The notes under the pieces were generated by a model. It was not told the origin of the DNA and ran no database searches. It saw nothing but the letters and a program-made list of their open reading frames with translations. From positions 116,644,915-116,708,914 of the forward strand of contig OY726564.1 in NCBI GenBank assembly GCA_963383645.1: a stretch of 64,000 nucleotides of DNA, read 5' to 3'. This document shows, in pieces, positions 22,790 to 33,743 of this stretch; position 1 is the first letter of the stretch, and the number at the start of each line of letters is the position of its first letter. Source of the stretch: Muscardinus avellanarius (taxonomy: Eukaryota > Chordata > Mammalia > Rodentia > Gliridae). The translations under genes and the position numbers were made by a program.

Positions 22790-24330
22790 CAGAGATAAAA
22801 ATGGAGATCCTTACAAGTTAAAATGATATTATATTTGGGTTCTGCGTCTAGATATTCTGTAAGAATCACAGGGATGGACAGGGGCATAATTAAACCAAAT
22901 TGGCCGTGCTCTACTGACAAGTATTCAGACAGGTTGAGAGGTACAATGGGTTTTTAACCCTCTTTTACTTTGTTATGTTTGAAAATTTCCATGATAAAGT
23001 AAAGCCAACAAATACCCAGCAAATTCAAAAACTCTACATTAAAAAAATGACTCTAGTATTTTGACAGAAAAGGAAAAGAGACTAAGGGCACCCACCTCAT
23101 GTATCTGCTCAATCACCCCATCCCCCTCCAGGCTGTGTGGAGACAGCGTGAACAGGAGAAAGCTCTGCTTGCAGCCGCGGCTCTGGGCTTCAGGGCTGGG
23201 GAAGTGACCACCAGTAAATGAGCAGAACCAGGTGTGTCCCAGGCCCACCGCACAGCGCCGAGTGGTGGGTCAACAGGGTGAGCGCGCGGTAGCTGCTACT
23301 GTCAAAGACCTCCCTGGGAAGATGACGTCCAGAAAACACTCAAGGATTATGGCTAGAGCCTTCCAGGGGAGGGTCCAGCCAGTGCACAGGCCCTGTGGCA
23401 GGTGTGCCGGGAGCACTTGAGGAAGAGCAGGAGCAGTGTTGCCACGGTGGCGTGGGCAGAGGCCGGGCAGGGCCTGGGAGGCCATAGATAGGACTCAGGC
23501 TTGGACCTTGGCTGGCAAGGAAACCAGCAGAAACTAAGGTAAGCTACATACTCAGATCCTCTCACATGTGCAAAGTTATGTATGTCCAAGAACAAAATTA
23601 CAACTGAGTTTAACAATCTTAATTGACCTTATTTTCGATTCCAGGATTGGGCAACACGTCATTCCACAAAAAGGGTATTTGGGTAAGCTGAGCCCAAGAA
23701 TTTAGTTTCATGGACAAAGAAAGGCTGCAGAAAGCAGACACAAAAACTAAAAGTAGATTAGTCTTTTCAAAGTTACTGTCCCATGAGGTGGGCGTGGGGC
23801 AGGCAGAACAATAGCAAATAACTGGTTAGTTAGCATCAGATGATTTCTGATTGAGGGAACTGCATTATCATGCTAACTAAAACTGGTCTATTCTGGAAAA
23901 TCTTTGTCTCTTGTCCTGATTTCTTTAAAGTCGGATAAAGACCTTAGTTTCAGCTTGGCAGGAGTGCCTCCATTTTGATTTCCAGCCTGGGCAGCTGGAT
24001 TTAGTAGAGGCGCGTTCCTGTCGGTCACATATGCATAAGGATATTCACTGTGGCTTTGTAACACCAGCAGATAAGCAGCAACCTAACTGCATGATCAGGG
24101 AGGGTTATGCCAGGCCCACACAATGCTCTCTGGTCCACACAAACACACGCACCTGTTAAAAGGAGCGAGAACATGAATGATGCAGGAGGAACTCCCAGAT
24201 GCATTAGGTGAGAAAACCAAGGTTCAGAGCAGTGTGTACAGCTGCTGCTGATGGGGTTCAGGACACACTGCTCCAACACAGGTGCCTTGGACCACGGAAT
24301 AGCTGAAGTAGGAGGAGACGCAGCCAGTGG
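22790..24330. other. Intergenic stretch, no gene recognised
   Basis: AT-rich to mixed sequence without SINEs. Frames are under 90 codons and unrecognised. Confidence 0.35.
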
Positions 24331-24340
24331 CAGGACCGGC

Positions 24341-24588
24341 AGCTCCCTTCCTCTGAAGGCACTCGTAACACCTCAGGAGGACTTTCTGACCAGTTCCCTT
24401 CCTCTGAAGGCACTCGTAACACCTCAGGAGGACTTTCTGACCAGCTCCCTTCCTCTGAAGGCACTCGTAACACCTCAGGAGGACTTTCTGACCAGCTCCC
24501 TTCCTCTGAAGGCACTCGTAACACCTCAGGAGGACTTTCTGACCAGTTCCCTTCCTCTGAAGGCACTCATAACAGGACTTTCTGACCT
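24341..24588 (+). repeat. 51-bp minisatellite, nearly five units
   Basis: Each unit starts ctcccttcctctgaaggcac (or ttccc...) and ends ggactttctgaccag. Four complete units are followed by a fifth lacking the 'cctcagga' portion. Since 51 is a multiple of three, both strands show a 17-residue repeating frame, but nothing else supports coding. Confidence 0.95.
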
Positions 24589-24639
24589 TTCCCTGTAGCA
24601 GGCCGTGAGGAAAGTGTTCTGGCTACCTGGAGGAAAGGA

Positions 24640-25311
24640 ACATCTTTATTGATGGGCAATGCGCCGGTATTGGAAAATGGCTTTGGAATCAATTTCAAAT
24701 GTGCTGGAAAATTGCCTTGGCATTAATTTCAAAATGTATAAAGTAGTCAGGGCCTGGTTACTGCCAGACACCCAGGCAGCTTGTTATAATGCAGAATTCC
24801 CTCACCAAACTCCGTATTTTATAGACAAGTTTACACAATAAATAACTTTGCCAAAGGGGACAGATACCATTGACCCCTGAATCTGTTAATCAAGTAACAC
24901 ATTCTGATCTTAACAAAGACTTAGGCCCACATCTGCATCAAGACAGGAAGAAGGCTTTTGGTTGAGCAAGAAATCCTTATAATTATAGCAAAAGGCTTGC
25001 ACGGAGCTAATGGGTATGGGTGAGCCCACACCTAGTTGGGTTAGGAAGACTATTGGTTAAGCAAAGATGGGAGATAATAAATCTTTATAAAAAATTGTTC
25101 TATATTCAAAAGCTTCAGTCTTACCTTCAAGGCATTCCACTACATCACTCACTCTCTGATATTCTGCTTTAATAATTTCTGTCCCTCCTTTCTACCTTTG
25201 TAATAACAAGAATTGCTTAAGCTGCAGCATCGTTCTGGCTATTCTCTTCTTATAGTAGCTGATAACAAGAACCCGTGGCTCCATCTCACAGCATTATACT
25301 TATCACCAAAG
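24640..25311. mobile_element. Possible LTR-derived sequence, left of the third L1 5'UTR
   Basis: A TATA-like tctttataaaaaatt near 25081 is followed by pyrimidine-rich sequence and a 'caagaacccgtggctcc' block, which resembles LTR promoter/R/U5 organisation. I cannot name the family, and no paired LTR was identified. Confidence 0.25.
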
Positions 25312-26092
25312 AGTCTGTTGTAATCTCAGCCGCCACTACTCCTGTACTGGTGTGTATCTCAAAGTCTCGTACCCAGGAAGTTAATCGAGACTGAGCAAGA
25401 CCGTGGGGGTGCCGGGCTGGGCGTTTTCCCATGGGGAGCTGCGACTAGGGTGTGGCATCTCTGCCACCGCTACTCTTTCACTGGGTTGGACTGCAAAAAA
25501 TCCAACCCAAGGAGATTATCAAAGCTATGCAAGTCCCTGGGAGTGCAGTACAGAGATTTCTCCTTTAGGGGCCGCAATTACACTCACAGTTATTGTGTGC
25601 GCAGATCTGGAGCTGTGGCGGGGTGTGGTGAACTCGCTGTTGCTGCTGGAAATATGGCGCCATTGTCATGCCCTCGGCCGTGAGGCTGGCATATTTCTTT
25701 TCTGGTTTTGAGCTCCGTTCTGAGTCCCTGGAAGGTGTGATGAGCTTGGCCATTGGGAGTTTTAGATGTTCATTGCGCTGAAAGAACTACTGAATTACAC
25801 CCGAATGATCCGCAGCTGCTCACTTCAGATCCTTGTTTACCTTTCCTCTCTGGAGCCTGGTGCTGTGAGGGAAGATGGCGCCGGCGCGGCTCTGCTGCCA
25901 CATTGTGGGCTTGATTTCTGGTCTCTGGTTATTCTTCTTGTCTTTTTTTTCTCTGTGCCTTGTGTTTACATTTTTTATTTCTCTGCTGATGGTGTTTTCT
26001 GGCTATGAAAAGCGCTGATTTTGTGGCAACAGAGATCGAGTTTTAGCAGGACTCGTAAACGCTGCTTTTTTCAGTTGCCATCTTCCCGGAAG
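25312..26092 (-). mobile_element. Chimeric half-L1 5'UTR, copy 3 (no ORF1 or 3' end)
   Basis: Matches the 5'UTR of the copies at 4569-7509 and 30909-33729, including the shared gattatcaaagctatgcaag-type block at about 25515, 'ggaaatatggcgcc' at about 25648 and the 5' terminal gccatcttcccggaag (+ strand). It stops at 25312, before ORF1, with no poly(T). No target duplication was found. Confidence 0.75.
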
Positions 26093-26099
26093 TCGAGAA

Positions 26100-27040
26100 T
26101 ATAATATTTTTTCTATCAAAGGATTAGCTTAACTTAAAGTAACTCCATTTTGTAAAAACACCATTTTGTAACCTCGTATAAATTCCAGTTTCATTGTTAA
26201 GTGTCCATTTTCTGAAACCTGCCAATGTCAACCCCTCCCCTGGCATTCCTTTCTAGAGGAATTAGCCAATTGTGTAAGACCGTGAAGCCACACTCCCACC
26301 AATAGGAGTACGGTGCAGAAATTGGCATTAGGCATAAGAACTGGGTGGGCTTTCTGCCCACTGTGCTTGCGTACCAGGTTTTTATCAGTGGCACACCCTT
26401 TCAGCAAAAAGTACAATTTACCTTGCTGTTGAGTGTTTGCTCCTGTGGCCAGTTCACATCCCCACAACAGGAGAGGCTTAGAAAGTCATCTTCCTCCTGC
26501 ACATTTCCATTTCTGCTTTTGAAGAGGGGTGAAGCATGTAGTCTGCAGCGAGACTGACATGTCTACACTGTGAACTTGAAGAAGCTGTGTGAATTCAAGA
26601 TCTCACAGACTGACTGGCAACCAGAACATCACTGAGTGGAGATTAAGAGCCCACGCTGTCCCGGGCCCCTCGTGCCCTTGTGATGGCCATTTACTATCAG
26701 CCTTCGTATGCGGCCTAAATAAAGCTCTTGGGAGGTATCAACGAGGCTGACGGACCTCTAGCCTCCTCCAACCAGAAAGCTGTGACTGACAAGATCCCCT
26801 CTGACCTGCGTCCTCTAGAAGGGATTTCCCTACCTTGCTGCGGCCGGCCTACCCGATGACCACAGCTATGTGTGTGCAGACATACTGAGTCATGGCCCCC
26901 TTTTGTTCCGTGACTATGAAACTTCACGTAACTAACCTGTTGTACAGTGGAATGTGTCACTCAGGGTAACTTGAATCCAAGTTCCCGGAACATGTACCTC
27001 ATATCCGGCTTAGAATAAATGATTTTCTTACTTCCTTTAA
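26100..27040 (+). mobile_element. Possible LTR-derived sequence
   Basis: 'taactccattttgtaaaaacaccattttgtaacc' is followed by 'cccaccaataggagtacgg', 'gttgagtgtttgctcctgtggccag' and AATAAA words near 26716 and 27014. This order is reminiscent of class I endogenous-retrovirus LTRs, but no partner LTR, termini or gag/pol frame were identified. Confidence 0.3.
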
Positions 27041-27049
27041 AGCAGGGTT

Positions 27050-28125
27050 GTTATTTTTCACTCACAGTTTCTGAGCAGCTGGCCACATTGGTTGCCTGGG
27101 GAAAGAACCTGAGCACAGCGTGTTGTGCCCAGGGATCACTGTCCACCCTCTGCAGCTCTCGAAGTTAAACTAGGTCCATGTAGTGCCTATTCCAAATAGT
27201 ATTAGTGATACCAATTTTGTCTTCTTGTCCTTAAATTGGAAAGATAAAATATATACACACTGCTTTACCGCAAGATGGACGCTGTTAAGTCCTTAAAGGA
27301 GCAGAGGTGGATTATGGTGGGCTCAGCTGGAAAGACAGGGCTGGTGGAAAGCTAGGCATGTGAACCTGCTTTCCAGTGGGACTGGAATGAGTGTTATAAC
27401 CATGAGTTCAGGACACATTCAGCAGCTCTTTGGCCTCTGACAAGGTTTTTGGTTAAAAGCAGGTTCCAGAAAACTCTTAAGAGTTGCAGAAGGGCACACC
27501 AAGAGCATCTGGTGAAAGTCAAGGGTCCACTGTTCCTACTCAGAGGCTTTTTAAGTGCTCACCGCTCACCTCATGACCTGCCATGTGAAAGTCACTGTGC
27601 TTAGCACCGGGCGTGCCAGGGGACACAGAAAATGCACGTTATTTTTAGCAGGTGCTAGTGCAAATGCTAGATGCTCCTTGGACTCTGCAGGCCGATTTGC
27701 CTCTCAGCTCCTGGGAAGCCGCATTAATTTAAATTGTCGTCTTTGACAGCTTAAATGGTGAAATCGACTTTTTAGATTTTCTCAAACTGTGATGTGGTGG
27801 GGGAATAAATCTTAAGGTGTTATCCAGCTGGGGCTGGATTGAAATGTTCAGGTTTTCAGGTTTTTTCATTCTTCTTTCTTTCTCTTAGAAAGGTAAGTAA
27901 GGACATAAAATTTCAGCTTAACAACTCATGAAGAATTTACTGATAAAGCCCACAGAACCCTCCCATTTTATTTTTTAAAATGGAAAAGAGTCTCAGGTAA
28001 CTAACATTTTCCATATCAATTGGCAGAAACTGCCTTAAATAATAAGGTATTAGAACTTAAAACTCTGTATTCTACTATTGTATTGCCCGAGTCACCAAAA
28101 TACCTCTATTAAAACTTTTCTCTAT
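27050..28125. other. Intergenic stretch, no gene recognised
   Basis: Unique-looking, AT-rich. No frame over 63 codons is supported. Confidence 0.35.
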
Positions 28126-28128
<3 letters not shown>

Positions 28129-28165
<37 letters not shown>

Positions 28166-28332
28166 GTGGTTGAATACCCAAGGACATTCTATCTCTGAGC
28201 TACAACCTCAGTCTAGTTTTATTTTGAAACAGGGTCTCATTAAGTTGCTGAGGCTGGCCTCAAACCTGTGATTCTCCTGTCTGAGCCTCCCAAGTACTGA
28301 GATTACAGGCATGTGCTACCATGCCCAGCTTT
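28129..28332 (-). mobile_element. B1-dID SINE with (TG)n at its tail
   Basis: A (TG)n tract at 28129-28160 is the microsatellite-converted tail of an antisense SINE whose B1 head ends 'ctaccatgcccagct' at 28332. Confidence 0.8.
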
Positions 28333-28411
28333 TACTGTCTCCTTATTTTTATTTTTGGGAGCAGAAGTAAAAGAGTTATTTATGCTTTTTATAAAAAGCA
28401 TAACTATGTAG

Positions 28412-28597
28412 CCAGGCATGGTGGCCCAGCTTGTTATCCCAGACAGGAGGATAGTGGTTAGCAGACAGCCTCAGCTACTTAGTGAGGCCCTTTGCAACTC
28501 AGTGAGACCATGTTTCCAAATAAAGAATAAAAATATAGGGCTGAGGGGTATAGCTCAAAGGTAGAATGCCCCTGAGTTCCATTCCCAGTATTAAAAG

Positions 28598-28646
<49 letters not shown>
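28412..28646 (+). mobile_element. B1-dID SINE with (CA)n tail
   Basis: The B1 head is internally shortened (part of 'gcacttgggaggctga' is missing). The ID is complete and the tail is (CA)n from 28601 to 28646. Confidence 0.8.
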
Positions 28647-28647
<1 letters not shown>

Positions 28648-28689
28648 GTATATATATAAACTATGTAATACAAAATGTCAAAAAGTCAT

Positions 28690-30630
28690 ATGGTGCTACA
28701 TAAGATATTTTTGCTGCTGCTTCTTAGGAAAAAGGAGTTATATGAAAACTTTCTTTCACTCCTATATGTCCAAAGTTGAAGGCAGGGTAATTTGCAGGCC
28801 TGTCACATCTTCTTAACTGGAAAACACTTTGCCATTTTTCTTCCAGCCTTGGCCATACAGAAAAGAGATTCTCATATGCTACGTAGGACTCCTTAGAAAG
28901 GATAAAGAACTGTGTACTACAGTGGCCCTCAGCTCAGGGAGGCCAACAGGGTTTCATCTCTGGACTCAAAGTGTTGCTTTCTTTTACCACTCTTTCAACT
29001 AAATTCAAACATGCATTCACAGGGTTAGCTGCTGCACAATCAATCTATCTGGTCCTTCCTTAGAGGAATGGAAAAATATTTAAGAAGAGAAAATGCCCCC
29101 AAAGATTTCTGAAAAATAAGTTAACAACAGCTTTCTTCTCCAGGAGAAAAAATCCCTCCTTTGATCCAAAAATGTGGACTTATCCTGCACAAATGTGTAT
29201 GTTTATAGGTGGTGTGATGGTTCATTCAGATATGTAATCAAACTGGACCTCTCTAGGCTTCTCATCACATCAAAGGTCGACATGCAAAACAGGACCTTTA
29301 TTCCCATCCGGTCAATCTCTGTCACAGGATGAGTCAGGATTGAGAGGTCCAGGTAACTTTTTAGCATCTTTCATTTCAAATTATAATCAATATTTGCAAT
29401 TTACTGCTGCAGTCTCAAATATGCTTATGATAATAATCGCCCACACTGGAAGACATTCTTTTTAAAAACCCTGAAACCATCCATACCTGCCATTTTCTAA
29501 GTCTTCTTGTTTGGAATATCGGCCTTCAGCTTGCAAAATAATTTCCTTATAATTACACAAACTGTGGCAGAAGACCCTTTTGAGTTGCTTTTTCTCCTTG
29601 GATAAGCCAGCAGGACAACTGCATCCCAAAGGCTTCTTTGTGTTGAATTGGAGAGGCAGAGAAAAAAGAAAGCAGTCTTCTCCTCCGAACCAGGGGGGCA
29701 GTGTGTAGAAAGATGGCCACATTTCAACAGGGACAGCGGCTGGACACAAGCAGCAGATCCATCCCCTCTAGAACTAGACAACAGAGAAACGCCCGCCAAG
29801 TCCTGAGTTCAGAATGCTGCTTTGCGATGACTAGAAAAGCACCCAGAGGTGAGGGAAATGTTGTGTGTTAAGGATCCTGACTTTCCAGCAGATGAACTGG
29901 GCCTCCCGGGCAGCCTGCCGGGTGGAGAAGCCGATGGCCCGAGGCGCCTCCCTCCTCCCTCCTTGCTCCTCCATTTGACTTAGGGACTCCCCTGCTTTCT
30001 GGCTCCTCCTTCCCGGAAGCAATCAGATCATGAATTCCGTGCTTGTAACTTCCAATGTGTGGCTTGACTTTTCATATTCTCTATACTTTTAAAAAAAATA
30101 TTCAATGACCTGAGTTTCTTAAATTTAACATATTTACATGTATCAACAACAGTTTCTTTCACAATGAACTTCTGGTACTATGTGTTTAAATAATCCATGT
30201 GACCTAAAAGATATAGCTCTATAATATTTTATCTTCAACGTGATCCAACAGTTAAAAGTCTACATTTTCTTTTAACCATTTTAAAGGCTTTCCAGTGGAA
30301 TTGTTCTTGGGGAAAGTGGTAGGGAAGGCAGAGGTCCATCTCAATTTCCCCCTGGCTACATTTAACAAGATGCAATTGTTCTCAGAAGCGCTGCAGATTG
30401 GATGCCACCTCTGCCCCGCCCCACTGCTCCAGAGGGTGGGCCTTTTGCTTCTGCTTGTCTGGCTGGTTGGCCCATCCTTTAGTACTTCACAACTTTGATT
30501 TCTTTTACTGGCTTTAACAGCTGGAGACCTGGTGAGGAGCCCTCCTTTCACTGGTATCCCCTCCCGCTGGACATTCTGGCTGGGATTTGCCTGCATTCTT
30601 AGAATTACTGTGTGAAGGTTCACAAAAGCA
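28690..30630. other. Intergenic stretch, no gene recognised
   Basis: SINE-free AT-rich sequence. The - strand frames at 29799-29462 and 30623-30252 (95-123 codons) carry no recognisable domain. Confidence 0.35.
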
Positions 30631-30639
30631 AGGCTGGCA

Positions 30640-30894
30640 AGTGGATGGGAATTGCATCAAACCCACAGATGAGTACAGGAGGAACAGAAGTCTTCATAAT
30701 TGTGTCCCACCCATAAAGATAGGAATCTCTAGTCGAGTCTTTATCAATGACTTCCACTGAAGCTTTATAATTTTCTGCATCTAGGCCTTGTACTTTTTTT
30801 TCTTGGTAAGATTTATTTCTCTGTATATCCATTGTTTGTTATTACAGATGCTATACTTTTAATGTTTCCTAAATGTTTAAGCCTATATACACAA
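30640..30894 (-). mobile_element. Old L1 ORF2 fragment, left part of the host of chimeric copy 2
   Basis: Antisense ORF2-like sequence ('gggaattgcatcaaacccacagatg...tctgcatctaggccttgtac'). The same element resumes at 33744 after the inserted chimeric L1. Confidence 0.5.
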
Positions 30895-32010
30895 ATGTAT
30901 TTGATTTTTTTTTCAAATTTTATTTTTTTTAAATATTTTTATTTATTTATTTATTTTTTATTTTTTATTTGTGCACTGTATTCATACATCATAGTGGGAT
31001 ACATACTTTTGTAGACATACATGCACACATTGCCCAGTCAGCCCCCACCCGATCCCCACCCCATTCTCTCCCTATCCCTCCCTCCCATGCTTGGCTTAAT
31101 GATTGACATCTAGTATTATAGCTATTTATCAAAATTAAAAATGATAATCTCACATAACAGTTTCATTTGTCTGATACCAAGCTTTTGATGACTTAAAGAT
31201 AACATTTCAATATTTCTTTTTGCTTTCTTTCTTACCAGAGAATCTATTTTTTCTATTTTTTAGGTGAAACTATCATATATTTATATATTTATTTTTCAGA
31301 AAAAAAAATCTATCCTAATATGGAATATGGACTCTAGGTACCCACAACGATCTTGAAAAAGAACAAAGCTAGAAGATGTATATTTTCTGATTTCAAACCA
31401 TATAAAGCTACAATAATTGAAACAGTGTAGTACTATTCTAAAGGCAGATATATAAACCATTGGAGTTAAATAAAAGCCTAGAGCTAAATTCTTCCCTATA
31501 TTGTCAAGTTATTTTTGACAAGGTTTCCACGAACATTTGGTGGTGGGAATAATAATCTTTTAACTAAATATTGTTGAAAAATAATACTTACATGGAAAAG
31601 TATAAATTTGGACGCTTACCTAATCCCATATACAAATATTAACTCAAAATAGATAAAAGACCTAAATATAAATCTGAAGACTATAAACTTTTAGGAGAAA
31701 ATCTGGGTCATAAAACCTCACAACATTGAAATTGGCAGTGATTTCTTGGTTATGATTTCAATGGCACAGGCAACAGAAGAGTATACAAACTCCCTAAAAA
31801 ATAAAAAAAATATTGTATATCCAAAGACAATGTAAACAGAGTTAACAGTTACTAATAGAATGGGATAAAATATTTCCAAATGCTATATCTGAAGGTATAT
31901 TAATATTCCAACTAGAAATCCTAAAAATTAACAACAATAAAGGCAAACAATACCCTTTAGAGATAGGTAAAAGACTAACATAAGTAATGAATCTCCACAG
32001 ATAACCAATC

Positions 32011-32973
32011 TTAGTTGTCTGTTGGATGGAAAATCTTGTTTCTCTGGTTCTGATGTGTGTTACCTATTTCTTCTTTGTAGTTAATCTCTTTGAGTATTTT
32101 CTCTAGCGCTGGTTTTGAAGACATAAATTCCTTCAGTTTCTGTTTGTCATGGAAGCTTCTTATTTCTCCATCTAATTTGATAGAAAGTTTTGCTGGGTAG
32201 GAAATTTTTGGCTGGAAGTTGTTTTCTTTCAAAATTGGGAATATGTTACTCCAAGCCCTTCTGGCTCTCATAACTTGGTTTGGGAAGTCTGGAGTGATTC
32301 TAATTGGTTTGCCTCTGAATGTCACTTGGCCCTTTGCTTTTGTTGCCTTTAAGATTCTCTGCTTGGCTTCCACATTGGTCATTTTGACAATTATGTGGCG
32401 TGGGGATCCTCTTCTCCGGTCCTGTCTAAAGGGAGTTCTATACGTTTCCTGGACCTGCGTATCGACCTCTTGCTCTATGTCTGGAAAATTTTCTGCTATT
32501 ACTTCCTTGAAGAGATTGTTGACCCCTTTGGTTTCACTTTCTTTTCCCTCCTCTATTCCAATTATTCTTAGGTTAGCTCTCTTAAAATGGGCCCATATTT
32601 CTTCAATATCAGATTCCTGCTGTCGGATATTTTTTCCTAGATTAGAAACTATGCGTTCATTTTTGGAATGATCATCTTCTAAGAGCGAGATTCTGCTCTC
32701 CATGTGGTCTAATCGGTTGTTTGTGCTTTGAATTGAGGCCTTTACTTCATTAATTGCATCCTTTATCTCTTTTTGGCTCTCTCTGAGTTCTTTTCGTAGC
32801 ACCTCTATTATTTCTACAGTTATTTTCCTGATTTGATCTTCTAGAAATCTCTGATTTTCTGTTTTATCGGGTTCTGATGTTGTGGGGTTGTGCGCATTCA
32901 TTACTCCAGTGTTATTCCTCTTTCCCATGATTTCGGAAGTTTGTGCCTTCTCTGGGTTCTTCCCTTGGGTCAC
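32011..32973 (-). CDS. L1 ORF1 protein (RNA-binding chaperone), intact
   Basis: A 320-codon open frame. The Met at residue 16 (MGKRNN, position 32928) is the likelier start because it resembles the MGKK-type start of other mammalian ORF1 proteins, giving 305 residues. A heptad-rich coiled coil spans about residues 45-125. The RRM follows (NLRIIGIEE at 134-142, RHIIVKM at 192-198). The C-terminal domain contains TFRGKPIRITPDF, RRAW and YPAKLSIKLDGEI and ends near residue 320. Family knowledge: ORF1p trimerises through the coiled coil and coats L1 RNA in cytoplasmic particles. It is the only protein frame in this element. Whether it is expressed cannot be told from sequence. Confidence 0.9.
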   Translation of the reverse strand: MTQGKNPEKAQTSEIMGKRNNTGVMNAHNPTTSEPDKTENQRFLEDQIRKITVEIIEVLRKELRESQKEIKDAINEVKASIQSTNNRLDHMESRISLLEDDHSKNERIVSNLGKNIRQQESDIEEIWAHFKRANLRIIGIEEGKESETKGVNNLFKEVIAENFPDIEQEVDTQVQETYRTPFRQDRRRGSPRHIIVKMTNVEAKQRILKATKAKGQVTFRGKPIRITPDFPNQVMRARRAWSNIFPILKENNFQPKISYPAKLSIKLDGEIRSFHDKQKLKEFMSSKPALEKILKEINYKEEIGNTHQNQRNKIFHPTDN

Positions 32974-33239
32974 TATGACTTCACTTAAGGTGCTCTGGAT
33001 CTCGAGTCTGTGGTATCTCAGACCCCACTACTCCTTTACTGGGTTGTATCACAGAGTCTCCGACCCAGAGAGTCGATAGAGGCTGCTTTAGACTGTGGGG
33101 GGTGCCAGGTTGCACGTTTTCCTATGGTGTGATATCACTGCCACCGCCCCTCTCCCACTGGGTCAAGTCCCAGTGAGTACAGTACTGGGATTTCTCCTCT
33201 GTGGCCCACAATTTGACTCACTGTTCTTGAGTACGCAGA

Positions 33240-33520
33240 TGTAGCTCTACTGAATTCGGTGAATTCGGTGCTGTTGCCGCCGGTGGCAATATGGCGCCGC
33301 TGCTACGCCCTCGGCTATGGGGCTGACGTTTTTTTTTCTTGGTTTTGATTTCCACTCTGAATCCCTGCAGCGTGTGCTGAGCTCAGCCACTGGGAGATTT
33401 AGATGCCCTCTGCGCCGAGAAATCCCGCCTGGCTGTTCCGCAGCGGCTCCCCTCGGCTTGCTGTGGCCGTCCCGTGAATTCGCCGGTGCCGCCGGCAGTA
33501 TGGCGCTGCTGCCGCGTCCT
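33240..33520 (-). promoter_or_regulatory. GC-rich L1 5'UTR with duplicated motif (copy 2)
   Basis: Two related blocks, 'caatatggcgccgctgctacgccctcgg' at about 33283 and 'cagtatggcgctgctgccgcgtcctcgg' at about 33495, are spaced about 211 bases apart, each preceded by gtgaattcg-like sequence. This resembles degenerate monomers of a rodent L1 promoter. The 5' terminal gggaagatggcgacc at 33707-33721 is YY1-like. Confidence 0.5.
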
Positions 33521-33743
33521 CGGGCCTGAAGCCGCTTCCTCGGGCGTGAGGATCTCCTCTGTGGCTCTGTTCTCAGTCCGCTTTCTCTCTGGAGCCTGGT
33601 GATTTTTTTTGTTTATCTGGTGATGTTGTTTTCTGGCTTTGAAAGGCGCTGATTTTGTGGTAATGGAGATTTGTTGTTAGCGGGGCTCTTAAGCCATGCT
33701 TTTCTCGGTCGCCATCTTCCCGGAAGCTCATGTATTTGATTTT

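Larger units (their letters stand above)
30909..33729 (-). mobile_element. Chimeric half-L1-like element, copy 2, with intact ORF1
   Basis: Bounded by the perfect 14-bp duplication atgtatttgatttt (30895-30908 and 33730-33743). On the - strand it consists of a 5'UTR (33729-32974), ORF1 (32973-32011) and about 600 bases that are L1 ORF2 C-terminal sequence in the opposite orientation (about 31330-31960 on +). An L1 3'UTR (about 31100-30960) and an A-rich tail follow. The ORF1/antisense-ORF2 junction near 31985 matches that of copy 1 near 5590 almost base for base. The element has no sense ORF2, so any mobilisation would need the L1 machinery in trans. Confidence 0.85.

Noticed and set aside
24640..27040. 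A complete endogenous retrovirus
   Set aside because: LTR-like features appear on both sides of the L1 5'UTR, but I could not pair the LTRs, and no gag, pol or env frame was seen.
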